DNA from: Picochlorum sp. 'celeri' | Lineage: Eukaryota; Chlorophyta; Trebouxiophyceae | Direction of reading: 5' to 3' | Length of the DNA: 64,000 bases | Assembly: GCA_010909725.1 (NCBI GenBank) | Contig: JAACMV010000030.1 | Span: 186,001 to 250,000, forward strand | Shown here: piece by piece, positions 8,600 through 18,033 of the stretch | Numbering within the stretch: the stretch's first letter is position 1 | How the letters are laid out: each line of letters opens with the position of its first letter | The notes under the pieces: generated by a model | Databases searched by the model: none | What the model saw: only the letters and a program-made list of their open reading frames with translations | What the model was told of the DNA's origin: nothing | Position numbers and translations under genes: made by a program

Positions 8600-11104
8600 T
8601 CATGGGTTCTTGGAGCACACGTAAAATGTTGGAACATCAACTGCATTGATGCCATTGAATTTGGATGCTCCACACAATGTGTAGGCACCCATACCTGGGA
8701 ACATGAGCCAATCCCCAACTTCCATCTCAGGCAGGTTGTATTCTCGCAAGACTGTATCAAGTCCATCGCAGGTTGGCCCAAACACGGTCGAGCGTCTCAA
8801 TGGACGCTGCTTGCCATCATCATTCAATACCAAGGCACGTGGTGCCAGGGTAGCATGATCATACATGAGACAATTCATCGAGCCATACAGTCCATCTGTG
8901 ATCCAGTAATCAAAATCGATTGGGGAATTCTCCTCATACGTGTGTGGTCTTGAACGGCGCCCATACACCAACGTACCAAGCGTGGCAATAGATTCAGCGA
9001 AGAAGCGGCCAGGTTCGGCAATGATTGAGATACCAGAACTTTCTGGGAAGTGTTCATCCAATGCAGCGTTGAGGGCTGCTGGAACACCTTCAAGGTCGAC
9101 CTTGCCAAAGGAATTGAACTTTCCTCCGCAGAATCCACCTCCAACGTCCAGAATCCTCATATCAAACCCATATGATGATCCCAAGTCAAATGCCTTCCGT
9201 GCCAATTCAATGGCAAACGTGAATGCATTTGGATCCGTCGCTCCTGACCCGACATGGAATGACACACCATCGACAGGTATCTTGTGTCTTTGTGCTGCTG
9301 CAAAGAGCTCCTCCCATTCCCATTCCTCAGCTCCAAACTTGTTGCCAAGAGGGCAACGCGCAGATGGATCATCTGCTCGGATGCGAAGCAGCACTCTGGA
9401 CCCTGGTGCCCACCTGTTCAATTTGATAAGCTCTGATTCTGTATCAAATGTACTGTGCATAATTCCACGCTGAGCAGATGCTCTGATATCCGAAGGCCTT
9501 TTGCATGGATTGGCAAAGATGATGCGATCAGCAGTAACTCCCAAGGACATCACTTGTTCCACCTCTGCCTCAGACGCGCAATCAAACCCTGCACCGAGAG
9601 ATGCCAGAGCTTCAAGAAGGGCCCGATCATTGTTGCATTTGACAGCATAATGTGGGTGAATGCGAGGCATGGCCTCCTGCCATGCATGATACAACCTCCT
9701 CACAACTGCCAAGTCCATGATGTAAAAGTTGTCTTCAATCATATGCTCCTCAATCAACTTGCGAGCGAATCCATCAATTGTTGCTGGCAGGCAATTCTCC
9801 AACTGCGCTGCACCAACAGATGTCATGACATCCTCAAACGTTCTGTTTGCATACATGGCAGTCACACCACAATCAGAGGAATTCTCCGAGGATGTGGCCA
9901 TAAAATCCGAATCTTGCTGCAACGCAGAAACAAACGTCTTTGACGATGGAATCTGTTTCAAAACCGCTCTGGGACTTTGTTGCCCATCCGCATGCTTCTT
10001 CTTCTTTGCAGTCTCCACTCTGGAAAGGGTGAAAAAGGCCACTTCTCCACCGCAAGAGTCCTCTTGATAGGATGTGCAGCTGAATGTATATCCAGTTGGA
10101 CAAATCAAGGATGCTGGGAAGTGTTGATGGTTTGCATCAACCGAAAATGCCACGGCTGCATATGTTGGCTCAAACGCCCTGACTGTCTTTGACACATATT
10201 CACTCACTGCAGCAGCGCTCACCTTTTCTCCACACACCTCGAATGACGCATATGAGAACTCCTCTTCTGGAGTAATATGAATGGTTGAAAACTCTGAACC
10301 ACATGTTCCATTCATCGAATATCCGCATGGTTCAAACACATAATCATCAATGGCGTGGCTTGGTACAATGGACGAAATGCCTGATGACATGGTTGTCATC
10401 TGGGAAGACACAAAAGATTCTCCCCTCACAAACTGACTCGCCTTTTCTGGCGCCAGCCCAGTCATGCAAATCTCCAGAGTCTTGGTGCCAGCCACAGCAC
10501 TGTTCTCTTGAGATGCATCACCGTCTTTGTCTTGCTTCATTCCAGCCACAAATACATGCCACTGCAGCCCACCCAACGCATCTCCGAGCACATAGGCAGA
10601 CGTGGCATCCAAATGATTGTACAACCCAAACATGTCCTTCAACATGGAGCACTCGTTATCAAACTTTTGATACGTCTCTGGCTGCTTCTCAGGAAACAGA
10701 AACGATGCACGCGAGTATTTCACGCGACATGGCTCCATTCCAATCCCATCTGCCGTTTCCAACATGAAAGGAATGCATGACAGCAACTTTGTCGTCCCAC
10801 ACGTCTTCAGCACAATCTTATCCGAGTACACAAACATGGACGATTCAGACAGCACATACGCATCCAAATCGGTATTCGATGTATGAGACACAACCTCACA
10901 TTCTGCCATGCGAAGCATGGCATCCAGCGTGGACTGCGTCACATCTCTCCTCAGGCAGGGTTGAAGACGTGCACCCCCACCCTTGGTGTCCTTGCTCTTC
11001 TCCTGAAAACTCACTACAATCCTCTTCTCACTGCCTTCAAATACAGGCATAGGATACACCTCTTCAGCATAGACCTCACCGGTCGATTTCGCTCCAATAC
11101 CCAT
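8600..11104 (-). CDS. Bifunctional S-adenosylmethionine decarboxylase-ornithine decarboxylase
   Basis: 834 residues from the ATG at 11104, which has an ACC ATG G context; the frame is open 26 codons further but only through a GAA/AAG microsatellite. N-terminal half (to ~380) is AdoMetDC: the self-cleavage site Glu87-Ser88 in LSESSMF gives the pyruvoyl cofactor, Cys102 is in KTCGTT, and the late motif TPEEEFSYASFE is present. C-terminal half (from ~430) is group IV PLP-dependent ODC: PLP Lys near 486 in YAVKCN, HVGSG, GGGF, EPGRFF, TDGLYGS and catalytic Cys near 776 in GPTCDGLD. A low-complexity Lys/Ser linker joins them. The two enzymes supply decarboxylated AdoMet and putrescine for spermidine synthesis. 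The order AdoMetDC-ODC is that of the Plasmodium fusion. Both halves keep their key residues, so both activities are expected. Confidence 0.95.
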   Translation of the reverse strand: MGIGAKSTGEVYAEEVYPMPVFEGSEKRIVVSFQEKSKDTKGGGARLQPCLRRDVTQSTLDAMLRMAECEVVSHTSNTDLDAYVLSESSMFVYSDKIVLKTCGTTKLLSCIPFMLETADGIGMEPCRVKYSRASFLFPEKQPETYQKFDNECSMLKDMFGLYNHLDATSAYVLGDALGGLQWHVFVAGMKQDKDGDASQENSAVAGTKTLEICMTGLAPEKASQFVRGESFVSSQMTTMSSGISSIVPSHAIDDYVFEPCGYSMNGTCGSEFSTIHITPEEEFSYASFEVCGEKVSAAAVSEYVSKTVRAFEPTYAAVAFSVDANHQHFPASLICPTGYTFSCTSYQEDSCGGEVAFFTLSRVETAKKKKHADGQQSPRAVLKQIPSSKTFVSALQQDSDFMATSSENSSDCGVTAMYANRTFEDVMTSVGAAQLENCLPATIDGFARKLIEEHMIEDNFYIMDLAVVRRLYHAWQEAMPRIHPHYAVKCNNDRALLEALASLGAGFDCASEAEVEQVMSLGVTADRIIFANPCKRPSDIRASAQRGIMHSTFDTESELIKLNRWAPGSRVLLRIRADDPSARCPLGNKFGAEEWEWEELFAAAQRHKIPVDGVSFHVGSGATDPNAFTFAIELARKAFDLGSSYGFDMRILDVGGGFCGGKFNSFGKVDLEGVPAALNAALDEHFPESSGISIIAEPGRFFAESIATLGTLVYGRRSRPHTYEENSPIDFDYWITDGLYGSMNCLMYDHATLAPRALVLNDDGKQRPLRRSTVFGPTCDGLDTVLREYNLPEMEVGDWLMFPGMGAYTLCGASKFNGINAVDVPTFYVCSKNP

Positions 11105-11112
11105 GGTCTTGT

Positions 11113-11153
11113 TCTTCTTCTTCTTGTTTCTTCTTCTTCTTCTTCTTCTTGAT
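11113..11153. repeat. TTC/GAA microsatellite in the 5' leader of AdoMetDC-ODC
   Basis: Interrupted (TTC)n tract on the plus strand directly upstream of the start codon. Read through it would add an Arg/Lys-rich extension, most likely untranslated leader. Confidence 0.7.
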
Positions 11154-11194
11154 GTGTGTGAGTGTCTCCAAATATGTGACACTTCTACTATGTG

Positions 11195-11539
11195 TTATTT
11201 CGGCTTCTTCACGCAATCAGACGTAATCGCGCTGTAATACTCTGCAACATACACATTCATATCATTACATCCCCTTCTCCACACACATACACACACATCA
11301 TCCACTCCAAACGCACCTACTCCCCAGGGCCTCAAGTCTTCCACAAGTGGCGGCAGCGGTGGCTCTCTAGATACTCGAGGAGCGCTCAAACAACACTCCC
11401 CCGCGCCTCTATTCAAATAAAAATCGCTATACTGGCTACTACTAACACCCCCTCCTTCTATTCTATCAATCTCAGAGGCGGGTAAACGACAACGCGAACG
11501 AGTCGACGACGGCGAATCTTCTTCTGACGATGCAAGCAT
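11195..11539 (-). CDS. Small protein of 89 residues, unknown
   Basis: Two exons, 11539-11317 and 11241-11195, with a 75-bp intron (GTGCGT...GCAG) that joins in phase 1. The spliced product is 89 residues, Ser/Arg/Pro-rich with no membrane segment, ending YYSAITSDCVKKPK. I do not recognise it. Support is the exact local splice consensus and a spliced frame ending in a compact basic tail; without splicing the intron also stays open, so a 114-residue form is possible. It is divergent from nothing and lies 90 bp upstream of the AdoMetDC-ODC start on the same strand. Confidence 0.4.
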   Translation of the reverse strand: MLASSEEDSPSSTRSRCRLPASEIDRIEGGGVSSSQYSDFYLNRGAGECCLSAPRVSREPPLPPLVEDLRPWGVGAFGVDDVCVCVWRRGCNDMNVYVAEYYSAITSDCVKKPK

Positions 11540-11885
11540 GCTCTGATACCACCATAAATTTCTTCATATGTATTCGTATATATAAACCTGTCACTTCAAG
11601 ATGAATGGATGGGTGGATGGATAGTCAACGCCTCACACACGGACTCTTGGTTGCTCAGTGATCGAGATGATCGACAACAACAACACCTGCTGTGAATCAC
11701 AAATGCTCTCACACACAGTAACTTGTAAAGTTATTACAATATAAATACAGGCAGGTCATGCCATGAGCAATATTCATCAGCCAACCACCACATCATGCAG
11801 CATGCCGCATGCGTGGGATTGTCGCAGACGCCGCGGTCTCTCGACAAGCTCCCTTCTCTTCGATCAAAGAGGAATGGCGCTCCAT
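11540..11885. other. Intergenic, no supported gene
   Basis: 346 bp between two minus-strand small genes; presumably a promoter. Nothing recognisable. Confidence 0.45.
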
Positions 11886-12167
11886 CTATTCAGTATGCCT
11901 TGTCACACATGCATCCAATGCTCGACTCTCTTCATGACACATCATAGAAGAAGAAGAAGAAGAAGAAGAAGAAGAAGAAGACGATTCTTGGCACTGGTGC
12001 AGAGCATCCACCTCCTCTGGGCACATGGCCTTGAGTCGGCACCACACAAGCCTTGTGGCAAGATGCTTGCAAGGTCCATGCATTCCATCACCCGTAGTAG
12101 GTGGTAGTATCTTTTCCATTCTCTTCATACAAGATATATATGCTGCTTCGACTCGATCACAGCTCAT
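11886..12167 (-). CDS. Double twin-CX9C protein, complex I subunit NDUFA8-like, with poly-Ser insert
   Basis: 93 residues with four exact CX9C motifs in order: CDRVEAAYISC, CKHLATRLVWC, CPEEVDALHQC, CHEESRALDAC. Two coiled-helix pairs in this spacing are characteristic of the NDUFA8/PGIV accessory subunit of mitochondrial complex I; the third motif (CPxEVDAxxxC) matches plant NDUFA8 closely. Such proteins are oxidised and trapped in the intermembrane space by Mia40. A run of 13 serines lies between motif three and four, encoded by a TCT/TTC microsatellite. The protein is slightly shorter than plant homologues at the N-terminus, so an extra upstream mini-exon is possible. Confidence 0.65.
   Translation of the reverse strand: MSCDRVEAAYISCMKRMEKILPPTTGDGMHGPCKHLATRLVWCRLKAMCPEEVDALHQCQESSSSSSSSSSSSSMMCHEESRALDACVTRHTE
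11946..11981. repeat. (GAA)n microsatellite inside a coding region
   Basis: About 12 uninterrupted trinucleotides; on the minus strand it encodes the poly-Ser run of the NDUFA8-like protein. Confidence 0.85.
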
Positions 12168-12597
12168 GGCAGAAGAAGTACAGTCTCTCTCTCACTTTTC
12201 ATATTTCATCTCAACAAGAAGAAGAAGAAGAAGAGCAGCAGGGTGTGTTGCATACCAAGAAGAAGACGGCAGAGAGACAGTGCTCTTGTATATAAAATAT
12301 ATGATGATGATAAATAAATTAATAATGCCTCTGGACTAGAAGAAGAAGCATTATAATTTATGCTTGTGAAAAAGAATACCAATCCTTCTTCTTCTTCTTC
12401 TTGCAAAAAAAGCACAAGGAATGAAGGGCAGATCTATATATGGCAGACAAGGGCATCCCATCAAAGGTATCCTTGGATGGTACATGAATGCCAAGATTGA
12501 CGATGCATGGTACTGTGTCGGGATTCGCCCGATACCAACTATGCCATACGTACCTATGGTATGTATTCCAATAGAATTAGAAGTAATAATAATTAAA
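12168..12597. other. Divergent intergenic region with GAA/TTC tracts
   Basis: 430 bp between the NDUFA8-like and TPS genes, with further GAA/TTC tracts near 12221-12236 and 12387-12402. The TPS frame is open back to 12421 but that extension is not conserved-looking. No gene seen. Confidence 0.5.
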
Positions 12598-15123
12598 ATG
12601 CAATTTACGAGAAAATCCTTCTCAAATCTTCAAGCCCTGGAGGATGGTGGTTCGATGGGCGAGCTTCAGGGTGGAGGACCATTATCGTTCGAAGAAGGGA
12701 ATTCGTATGCGACTGGGTCTCAAGCATCGATGGATAGCGATGTGGGGAAGCGAACGAAAAGGCTGGTGTTTGTATCGAACCATTTACCTTTGATTATGAA
12801 GCGAGATACGATACAAGGCTGGGTGTTTGAATTGGACGAGGATGCCTTGATTGTTCAAGCACGGGAGGGGTTGCCGGATGATATGGAGGCAGTCTATGTT
12901 GGTTGTTTACCGAATGAAGTGGATCCTATGGAGCAGGATGAGGTTGCGTTGATGCTGCAGAAGCAATTTGGGTGTTACCCTGTGTTTCTAGGGGCAGAAT
13001 TGAAGGAGAATTATTATAAAAAGTTTTGCAAGCAGCAGTTGTGGCCGATGATGCATTATCTGATTCCTTTGAATCCGTTGTCTCTTGGAAGGTTTGATCC
13101 GGCGCTGTGGTCGTCGTATGTGAGGGCGAATATGGCGTTTGTGAACAGGTTGGTGGAGGTGTTGTCGTCGCTGGAGAATGATTTCGTGTGGATACACGAT
13201 TATCATTTGTTGGTGTTACCGTCTTTGTTGAGAAAACGGTTTCATCGGATCAAGTGTGGTTTCTTTTTGCATTCTCCGTTTCCGTCTTCTGAGATTTTTA
13301 GGACGTTTCCTCGCAGAGAAGAGGTGTTGAGGTCTCTGTTGAATGCGGATGTGATTGGGTTTCATACGTTTGATTATGCGAGGCATTTTTTATCATGCTG
13401 TTCTAGAATGCTGGGGTTGGAGCATAAGACGAGCCGAGGAAGTATTATTGTGGAATATTATGGGAGGGATGTGGGGATTAAGATTATGCCGACAGGGGTG
13501 AATCCAGAGAGGTTGTTGGCGGTGAGGACGTGGTCGGACACGGAGTGGAGGATTGGGGAATTACAGGCAGAGTATAGAGGTAAAATGATTCTGCTGGGAG
13601 TAGATGATATGGATGTGTTTAAAGGTATTGAGCTCAAGTTGGCAGCGTTTCAAGAGGTGTTGATTCATCACCCAGAGTGGAGGGGGAAGCTGGTGTTGAT
13701 TCAGGTGACATCGGCGCCTCGTGCGCCGGGTAAAGATGTGGAAGATTTGCATGCGTATGCTCTGTCGTTGGTGGAGGCGATTAATACGAGGTTCGGTGAG
13801 GATGGATATCAGCCTGTTGTGTGGCTGGAGAGGCCGGTGCCCCTGTATGAGAAGATTGCATTGTATTCGATAGCTGATGTGGCTGTCGTGACTGCGAGTC
13901 GGGATGGTATGAATCTGATGCCGTATGAATATATTGTGTGTCGCCAAGGGCACGAGGAGAAGGAAGATGTCAAGCCTAGTATGTTGGTGGTGTCAGAGTT
14001 TGTGGGATGCTCTCCATCATTGAGTGGTGCTATTCGAGTCAATCCGTGGAGTATTGAGGCTGTCCGAGATGCGATTTATGCTTCTATTCGGTTATCTCCG
14101 TCAGAGAGATTGTTACGTCATGAAAAGCATTGGAAGTATGTTGGGTCGCATACGGTGAAATTCTGGGCCAAGTCCTATGTGGCTGATTTACAGAGGATGA
14201 CGCAGAATCACCGAAAAATGCAATGCTTTGATTTAGGATTCGCATTGGATACATTTAGAATGGTTGCATTGACGTCTGACTTTAGAAAATTGAATCAGGA
14301 GGATGTTTCCAAGGGATACAAGGCGTCCGAGAATAGAGTGCTGCTCCTGGATCATGATGGAACTCTCGTTCCACAGAGCTCGATTTCAGCCAAGCCTGAT
14401 GATCACTTGCTGCATGTGTTGACAGATCTTACAAGTGATTCGAAGAATCATGTGTACATCATCTCGGGAAGGGCTCGTGCAGAGTTGGAGGAGTGGTTTG
14501 CATCTGTTCCTCGGTTGGGTTTGGCTGCAGAGCATGGGTTCTACATCAGACATCCGGGAGAAGGAGAGTGGACAGTTCAGGATCCTGATGCAGAGTTTGG
14601 ATGGAAGGATATTGTCATGCCGATTCTCGAATTATATACAGAGTCCACCGATGGGAGTCATATTGAAACAAAAGAAAGCTCTCTCGTGTGGCACTATGGG
14701 AATGCTGACCCAGATTTTGGTTCTTGGCAAGCCAAAGAGTTGCTGGACCATTTAGAGGGTGTTCTGTTTAATGAGCCAGTTGATGTTGTTCAGGGCCAGA
14801 CTATTGTGGAAGTCAAGCCTCAGGGTGTCTCAAAGGGAAGGGCAGCAGAGAGGTCAATCGCAATGACAAAAGATAAGAGTAGATTTATTCTCTGCATCGG
14901 GAATGATAAATCTGATGAAGAGATGTTTTCGTCAATTTTTCCGCACCATCATGAAAATGATTCCGTCTTTGCGTGCACAGTGGGTCAGAAGCCGTCCAAG
15001 GCTCCATATTATGTGAATGACACGTCAGACGTGTTGCAATTACTGGAAAAAATGGTTGGAGATGGACAGGATGACCAGCCGCAAAAGGCTCCTCCCACGA
15101 AAGAAGTGAAATTCTATATATAA
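12598..15123 (+). CDS. Class II trehalose-6-phosphate synthase/phosphatase
   Basis: 841 residues from the ATG at 12598, chosen because MQFTRKSFSNLQALE matches the N-terminus of plant TPS5-11; the frame is open 59 codons further upstream. GT20 domain: WIHDYHLL, the class II signature GVDDMDVFKGIELKL (class I enzymes have GVDRLDYIKG, so the donor-binding Arg is replaced), RDGMNLMPYEY. HAD phosphatase domain from ~575: LLLDHDGTLVP, YIISGRA, AAEHGFYIR, ILCIGNDKSDEEMF, with both catalytic Asp residues kept. In plants class II proteins mostly lack synthase activity and act in sugar signalling through SnRK1; that role is inference here. Confidence 0.93.
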   Translation: MQFTRKSFSNLQALEDGGSMGELQGGGPLSFEEGNSYATGSQASMDSDVGKRTKRLVFVSNHLPLIMKRDTIQGWVFELDEDALIVQAREGLPDDMEAVYVGCLPNEVDPMEQDEVALMLQKQFGCYPVFLGAELKENYYKKFCKQQLWPMMHYLIPLNPLSLGRFDPALWSSYVRANMAFVNRLVEVLSSLENDFVWIHDYHLLVLPSLLRKRFHRIKCGFFLHSPFPSSEIFRTFPRREEVLRSLLNADVIGFHTFDYARHFLSCCSRMLGLEHKTSRGSIIVEYYGRDVGIKIMPTGVNPERLLAVRTWSDTEWRIGELQAEYRGKMILLGVDDMDVFKGIELKLAAFQEVLIHHPEWRGKLVLIQVTSAPRAPGKDVEDLHAYALSLVEAINTRFGEDGYQPVVWLERPVPLYEKIALYSIADVAVVTASRDGMNLMPYEYIVCRQGHEEKEDVKPSMLVVSEFVGCSPSLSGAIRVNPWSIEAVRDAIYASIRLSPSERLLRHEKHWKYVGSHTVKFWAKSYVADLQRMTQNHRKMQCFDLGFALDTFRMVALTSDFRKLNQEDVSKGYKASENRVLLLDHDGTLVPQSSISAKPDDHLLHVLTDLTSDSKNHVYIISGRARAELEEWFASVPRLGLAAEHGFYIRHPGEGEWTVQDPDAEFGWKDIVMPILELYTESTDGSHIETKESSLVWHYGNADPDFGSWQAKELLDHLEGVLFNEPVDVVQGQTIVEVKPQGVSKGRAAERSIAMTKDKSRFILCIGNDKSDEEMFSSIFPHHHENDSVFACTVGQKPSKAPYYVNDTSDVLQLLEKMVGDGQDDQPQKAPPTKEVKFYI

Positions 15124-15145
15124 TAATTATTATTCTGATCTGATT

Positions 15146-15808
15146 TTAAATGGATGGGTACCCCGGCAATTTTGTCACGTCAATACCTTTTAAGAATTCT
15201 GCATTTTGGATTGCTTCGAGGCCTCTCGGGGCGTCTTCAAAACCAACACAATACTGTGGTGGGACTCCTAGTAACTCTGCTGCCTTGAGAAACGTCTCTG
15301 GGTGTGGCTTACCGTGTGTCACCTCGTCCGCTGTCACAATCGCATCGAATAAATCGTCAACCATGGCTGCCTTCATGGCCTTTTCAACTTGGAGCCTTGT
15401 GCCACCAGTGGCAACGGCAATCGGCAAGCCGCGCTTTTTCGCCAGTCTTGCCGTCTCTACCACCATAGGAATGACTTCAGTTTCATGTGCTAATGATACA
15501 TAGATCTTTTGTTTCCGTAATGCGGCTGCTTTTGTGTCAATGGTGATTTTCTGTTCTCTGGCCAACTGCTCCATGATGTGCTCCGATGGTGTGCCAGCCA
15601 TTGATAACAGCGTCTCCTTTGTCAATTCAAAATTATACTCTGTTGATACTTGCTCCCAAGCTTGCCAATGATGGTGCATTGTGTGTAAAACAGTGCCGTC
15701 CAGGTCGAAGACCATGGCCTTGACTTGATCTGGAATGCCTGGGATGGGATACTCTTCACTCTCCATACTCAATAAATTCCTAGTTCTGAATGGGATTTTT
15801 CGATCCAT
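15146..15808 (-). CDS. HAD-family hydrolase, YqaB/phosphoglucomutase-like
   Basis: 220 residues (or 206 if Met15 is the start). Motif I FDLDGTVLHT, helical cap domain, motif II VATGG, Lys in THGKPHPETF, motif IV FEDAPRGLEA: complete subfamily I HAD phosphatase/phosphomutase set. Substrates of close families are fructose-1-phosphate or beta-glucose-1-phosphate; not decidable from sequence. Stop codons of this gene and TPS are 22 bp apart, convergent. Confidence 0.85.
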   Translation of the reverse strand: MDRKIPFRTRNLLSMESEEYPIPGIPDQVKAMVFDLDGTVLHTMHHHWQAWEQVSTEYNFELTKETLLSMAGTPSEHIMEQLAREQKITIDTKAAALRKQKIYVSLAHETEVIPMVVETARLAKKRGLPIAVATGGTRLQVEKAMKAAMVDDLFDAIVTADEVTHGKPHPETFLKAAELLGVPPQYCVGFEDAPRGLEAIQNAEFLKGIDVTKLPGYPSI

Positions 15809-16117
15809 GTATGGCGCTAGTGATTTTCCCGCGCATTAGTGGAAGCACGCCAATGATGCCCTCAGGAGCAATGGTAGTGGCGGTAGACTGGGCGCCACCA
15901 CTGCAGGGCCAAAAACTCGAGAGCCCATTGCTGACGTCATTCCTAGAAGAGAGGAGTAGGGGCTGATGTGGATGGAGGGATGCGGGTTTCACTATACAAC
16001 GGCGACATAACAGGTTCTTCCAGCAGAAATAACAATATCAAATGCAAAAGAGTGAACTTTTTGGTGTCGGACCAGGTTTCTCAGTTCAAACTTGACACTA
16101 TTGTGTAAGATATGACC
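15809..16117. other. Divergent intergenic region upstream of papain-like gene 1
   Basis: Likely carries two promoters. Bases ~16039-16069 resemble ~17971-18000 upstream of the second papain gene (shared GCAAAAG...TTTTGGTGTCG core). Confidence 0.5.
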
Positions 16118-17302
16118 ATGACAGTGGTCAGAGTGCTCATTCTGTTGTTCGTGGCGCAATGCGCTGTCGCGAGGGTGAGGCCAACATTTTCATTCTCCAA
16201 TCAAGAGGACGCTATCGCCTGGAGCAAAGAAGTCCTCAAGCTGAAGGAGCAGTATGACTCGAACAACGAGGAGGAGGCTCTTGCTGCGAGGAAAGAAGTC
16301 GCAACGCTCAGTCGGGAGTGGCGCAAAAGCTTTGACGTCAAATGGCCTGAAAAGCTATTATCGGAGAAATTCAGGATCTTCACGAACAATCTGTGGTATG
16401 TGGGGAAGAAGAATATCAGATTGGCAGAGGCAAAGAGTCCTTGGTGGGTGTCACAGGGCAAGTTTGCAGACCTGACCTTTTCTCAATTCAGGAGACAATA
16501 TCTGATTGATGACCTTGTCAGACCCAGGAAAGATATTTTCTTGGACAAATTCAGAATCAGAATATTTAGGTGCTTTGACTGGAGGAATCGGGATGTTGTG
16601 ACTGGTGTCAGGAATCAAGGAGCATGTGGGTCTTGCTGGGCCTTTGCCGCCATCGCTACCATCGAGTCGAGGTACTTGATCGAGAACGGAGAGACTGTGG
16701 ATGACAATCCGATCAATTTGTCCGAGCAGCAATTGGTGGACTGCGTGAGATCACCCAGGAGGGATTTCAGCAATGACAGGTATGACTCTGTTGGTTGCTC
16801 AGGAGGGTACTCCAACGAGGCGATGGAGTATGTTCGCCAGCACAATGTCACCTATGAGTCAGTCTATCCATACACTGCGTCTAATGGTGAGTGCGATCAA
16901 AATCCGCGGGACGGGTCAAGTCCTGCACCAGCTATCGAACTGGGAGGTCCAATTCCAGGATGGAGTTACTACTCAGGGGGCAACTCTACCATCATCAAAT
17001 CGCTGGTTAATGTGGCCCCTGTGGTCAACTATATCAGGGTAGAAGCTGCTTTCCAGTTGTACAATGGTGGGGTGATGGATACAGCATGTGCCAACCAGGG
17101 AGTCAATCATGCTACTGCAATCGTTGGGTACTGCACCAGTCAGCTTTTGTTTGGAAACTTCAACTATTGGATTGTGAAAAACAGCTGGGGGACTGGTTGG
17201 GGAGAAAATGGATTCTATAGAATTCAAACTGTCCGAAATGGGGCAGGTATCTGCCAAAGCCAATCAAGCATTTTCCAGCCAACAGAGCCAAGGGATGCTT
17301 GA
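16118..17302 (+). CDS. Papain-like (C1A) cysteine protease, copy 1
   Basis: 394 residues; start at the second ATG (16118) by alignment with copy 2, the first being two codons upstream. Signal peptide (MTVVRVLILLFVAQCAVA), an I29-type inhibitory propeptide (~25-140), then the mature domain with Gln and catalytic Cys in NQGACGSCWAF, His in NHATAIVGYC and Asn in KNSWGTGWGENG. A secreted or lytic-compartment protease activated by propeptide removal. Tandem with the next gene. Confidence 0.95.
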   Translation: MTVVRVLILLFVAQCAVARVRPTFSFSNQEDAIAWSKEVLKLKEQYDSNNEEEALAARKEVATLSREWRKSFDVKWPEKLLSEKFRIFTNNLWYVGKKNIRLAEAKSPWWVSQGKFADLTFSQFRRQYLIDDLVRPRKDIFLDKFRIRIFRCFDWRNRDVVTGVRNQGACGSCWAFAAIATIESRYLIENGETVDDNPINLSEQQLVDCVRSPRRDFSNDRYDSVGCSGGYSNEAMEYVRQHNVTYESVYPYTASNGECDQNPRDGSSPAPAIELGGPIPGWSYYSGGNSTIIKSLVNVAPVVNYIRVEAAFQLYNGGVMDTACANQGVNHATAIVGYCTSQLLFGNFNYWIVKNSWGTGWGENGFYRIQTVRNGAGICQSQSSIFQPTEPRDA

Positions 17303-18033
17303 TTCAACCAATGCTTCCTTGAAAGTCAGAAAGAAAAGCAATTCACCGAGAAGATTATCAGAGGCAAAATGCCGGATGTTGATGAGATGAAGCACCCAAG
17401 AGAGAAATGTTGATGTATATTCTCCGTTGTTTTTTCCCTTTTCTTTTCAGAGAGCACTCGCAGGAACCAGATGCTTGATTCATTGCGTTACAATCTGCAT
17501 GCTGGATCCGCTTTTTCTTTGTTCGTGAGTATAAAAATTGTGCTTGAAGTGTAAGAATGTACGCCTTCAGTGATAGATATTGCTTTCTCATGCCTACTTA
17601 TCCACCAGGTCGAGGCCACTTGTGACGGTATGTCGCTGAAACCCGACATTTGAACTGGACACTCATTCTTGACTTTGGAAATCGTGCCCCAAACCCAAAA
17701 GAAAAGTAATGAGTAATCATACTGCACTTGCCCTTGTCTGCTATCACTTTGGATTTTATTTGACACACTGAGAGAATTGTTTGGCCTGTAGCCCTAGGCC
17801 AGCCATGACTGACCTGTGATCACAGGGCGCCCTCAGCCCACCTTAGGATGGTAATCGCGCCTGTTACCTAATTCATCCCCCCCCCTCCTCGGGGGACCCT
17901 ATGTATATGCAAGCGGTTCTTGCCTCGAATCACGATATTCGCTTTCGTATTATTTGAAATAGGCATATTAAACGCAAAAGTGCACAACTTTTGGTGTCGC
18001 GCAGTCTTTGTCCTTTGAAACCAACGCTCAGCC
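17303..18033. other. Spacer between tandem papain genes
   Basis: 731 bp. The segment near 17465-17490 (CCAGATGCTTGAT) recurs at ~19395 downstream of copy 2, so the duplicated unit includes 3' flank. A 14-bp palindrome CCTGTGATCACAGG lies at 17813-17826 and a C9 run near 17877. No gene seen. Confidence 0.55.

Noticed and set aside
11105..11182. 26-codon Arg/Lys-rich extension of AdoMetDC-ODC
   Set aside because: Produced by a GAA microsatellite; the ATG at 11104 has better context and family N-terminus.
12421..12597. 59-codon extension of TPS
   Set aside because: Homologues begin at the position of ATG 12598.
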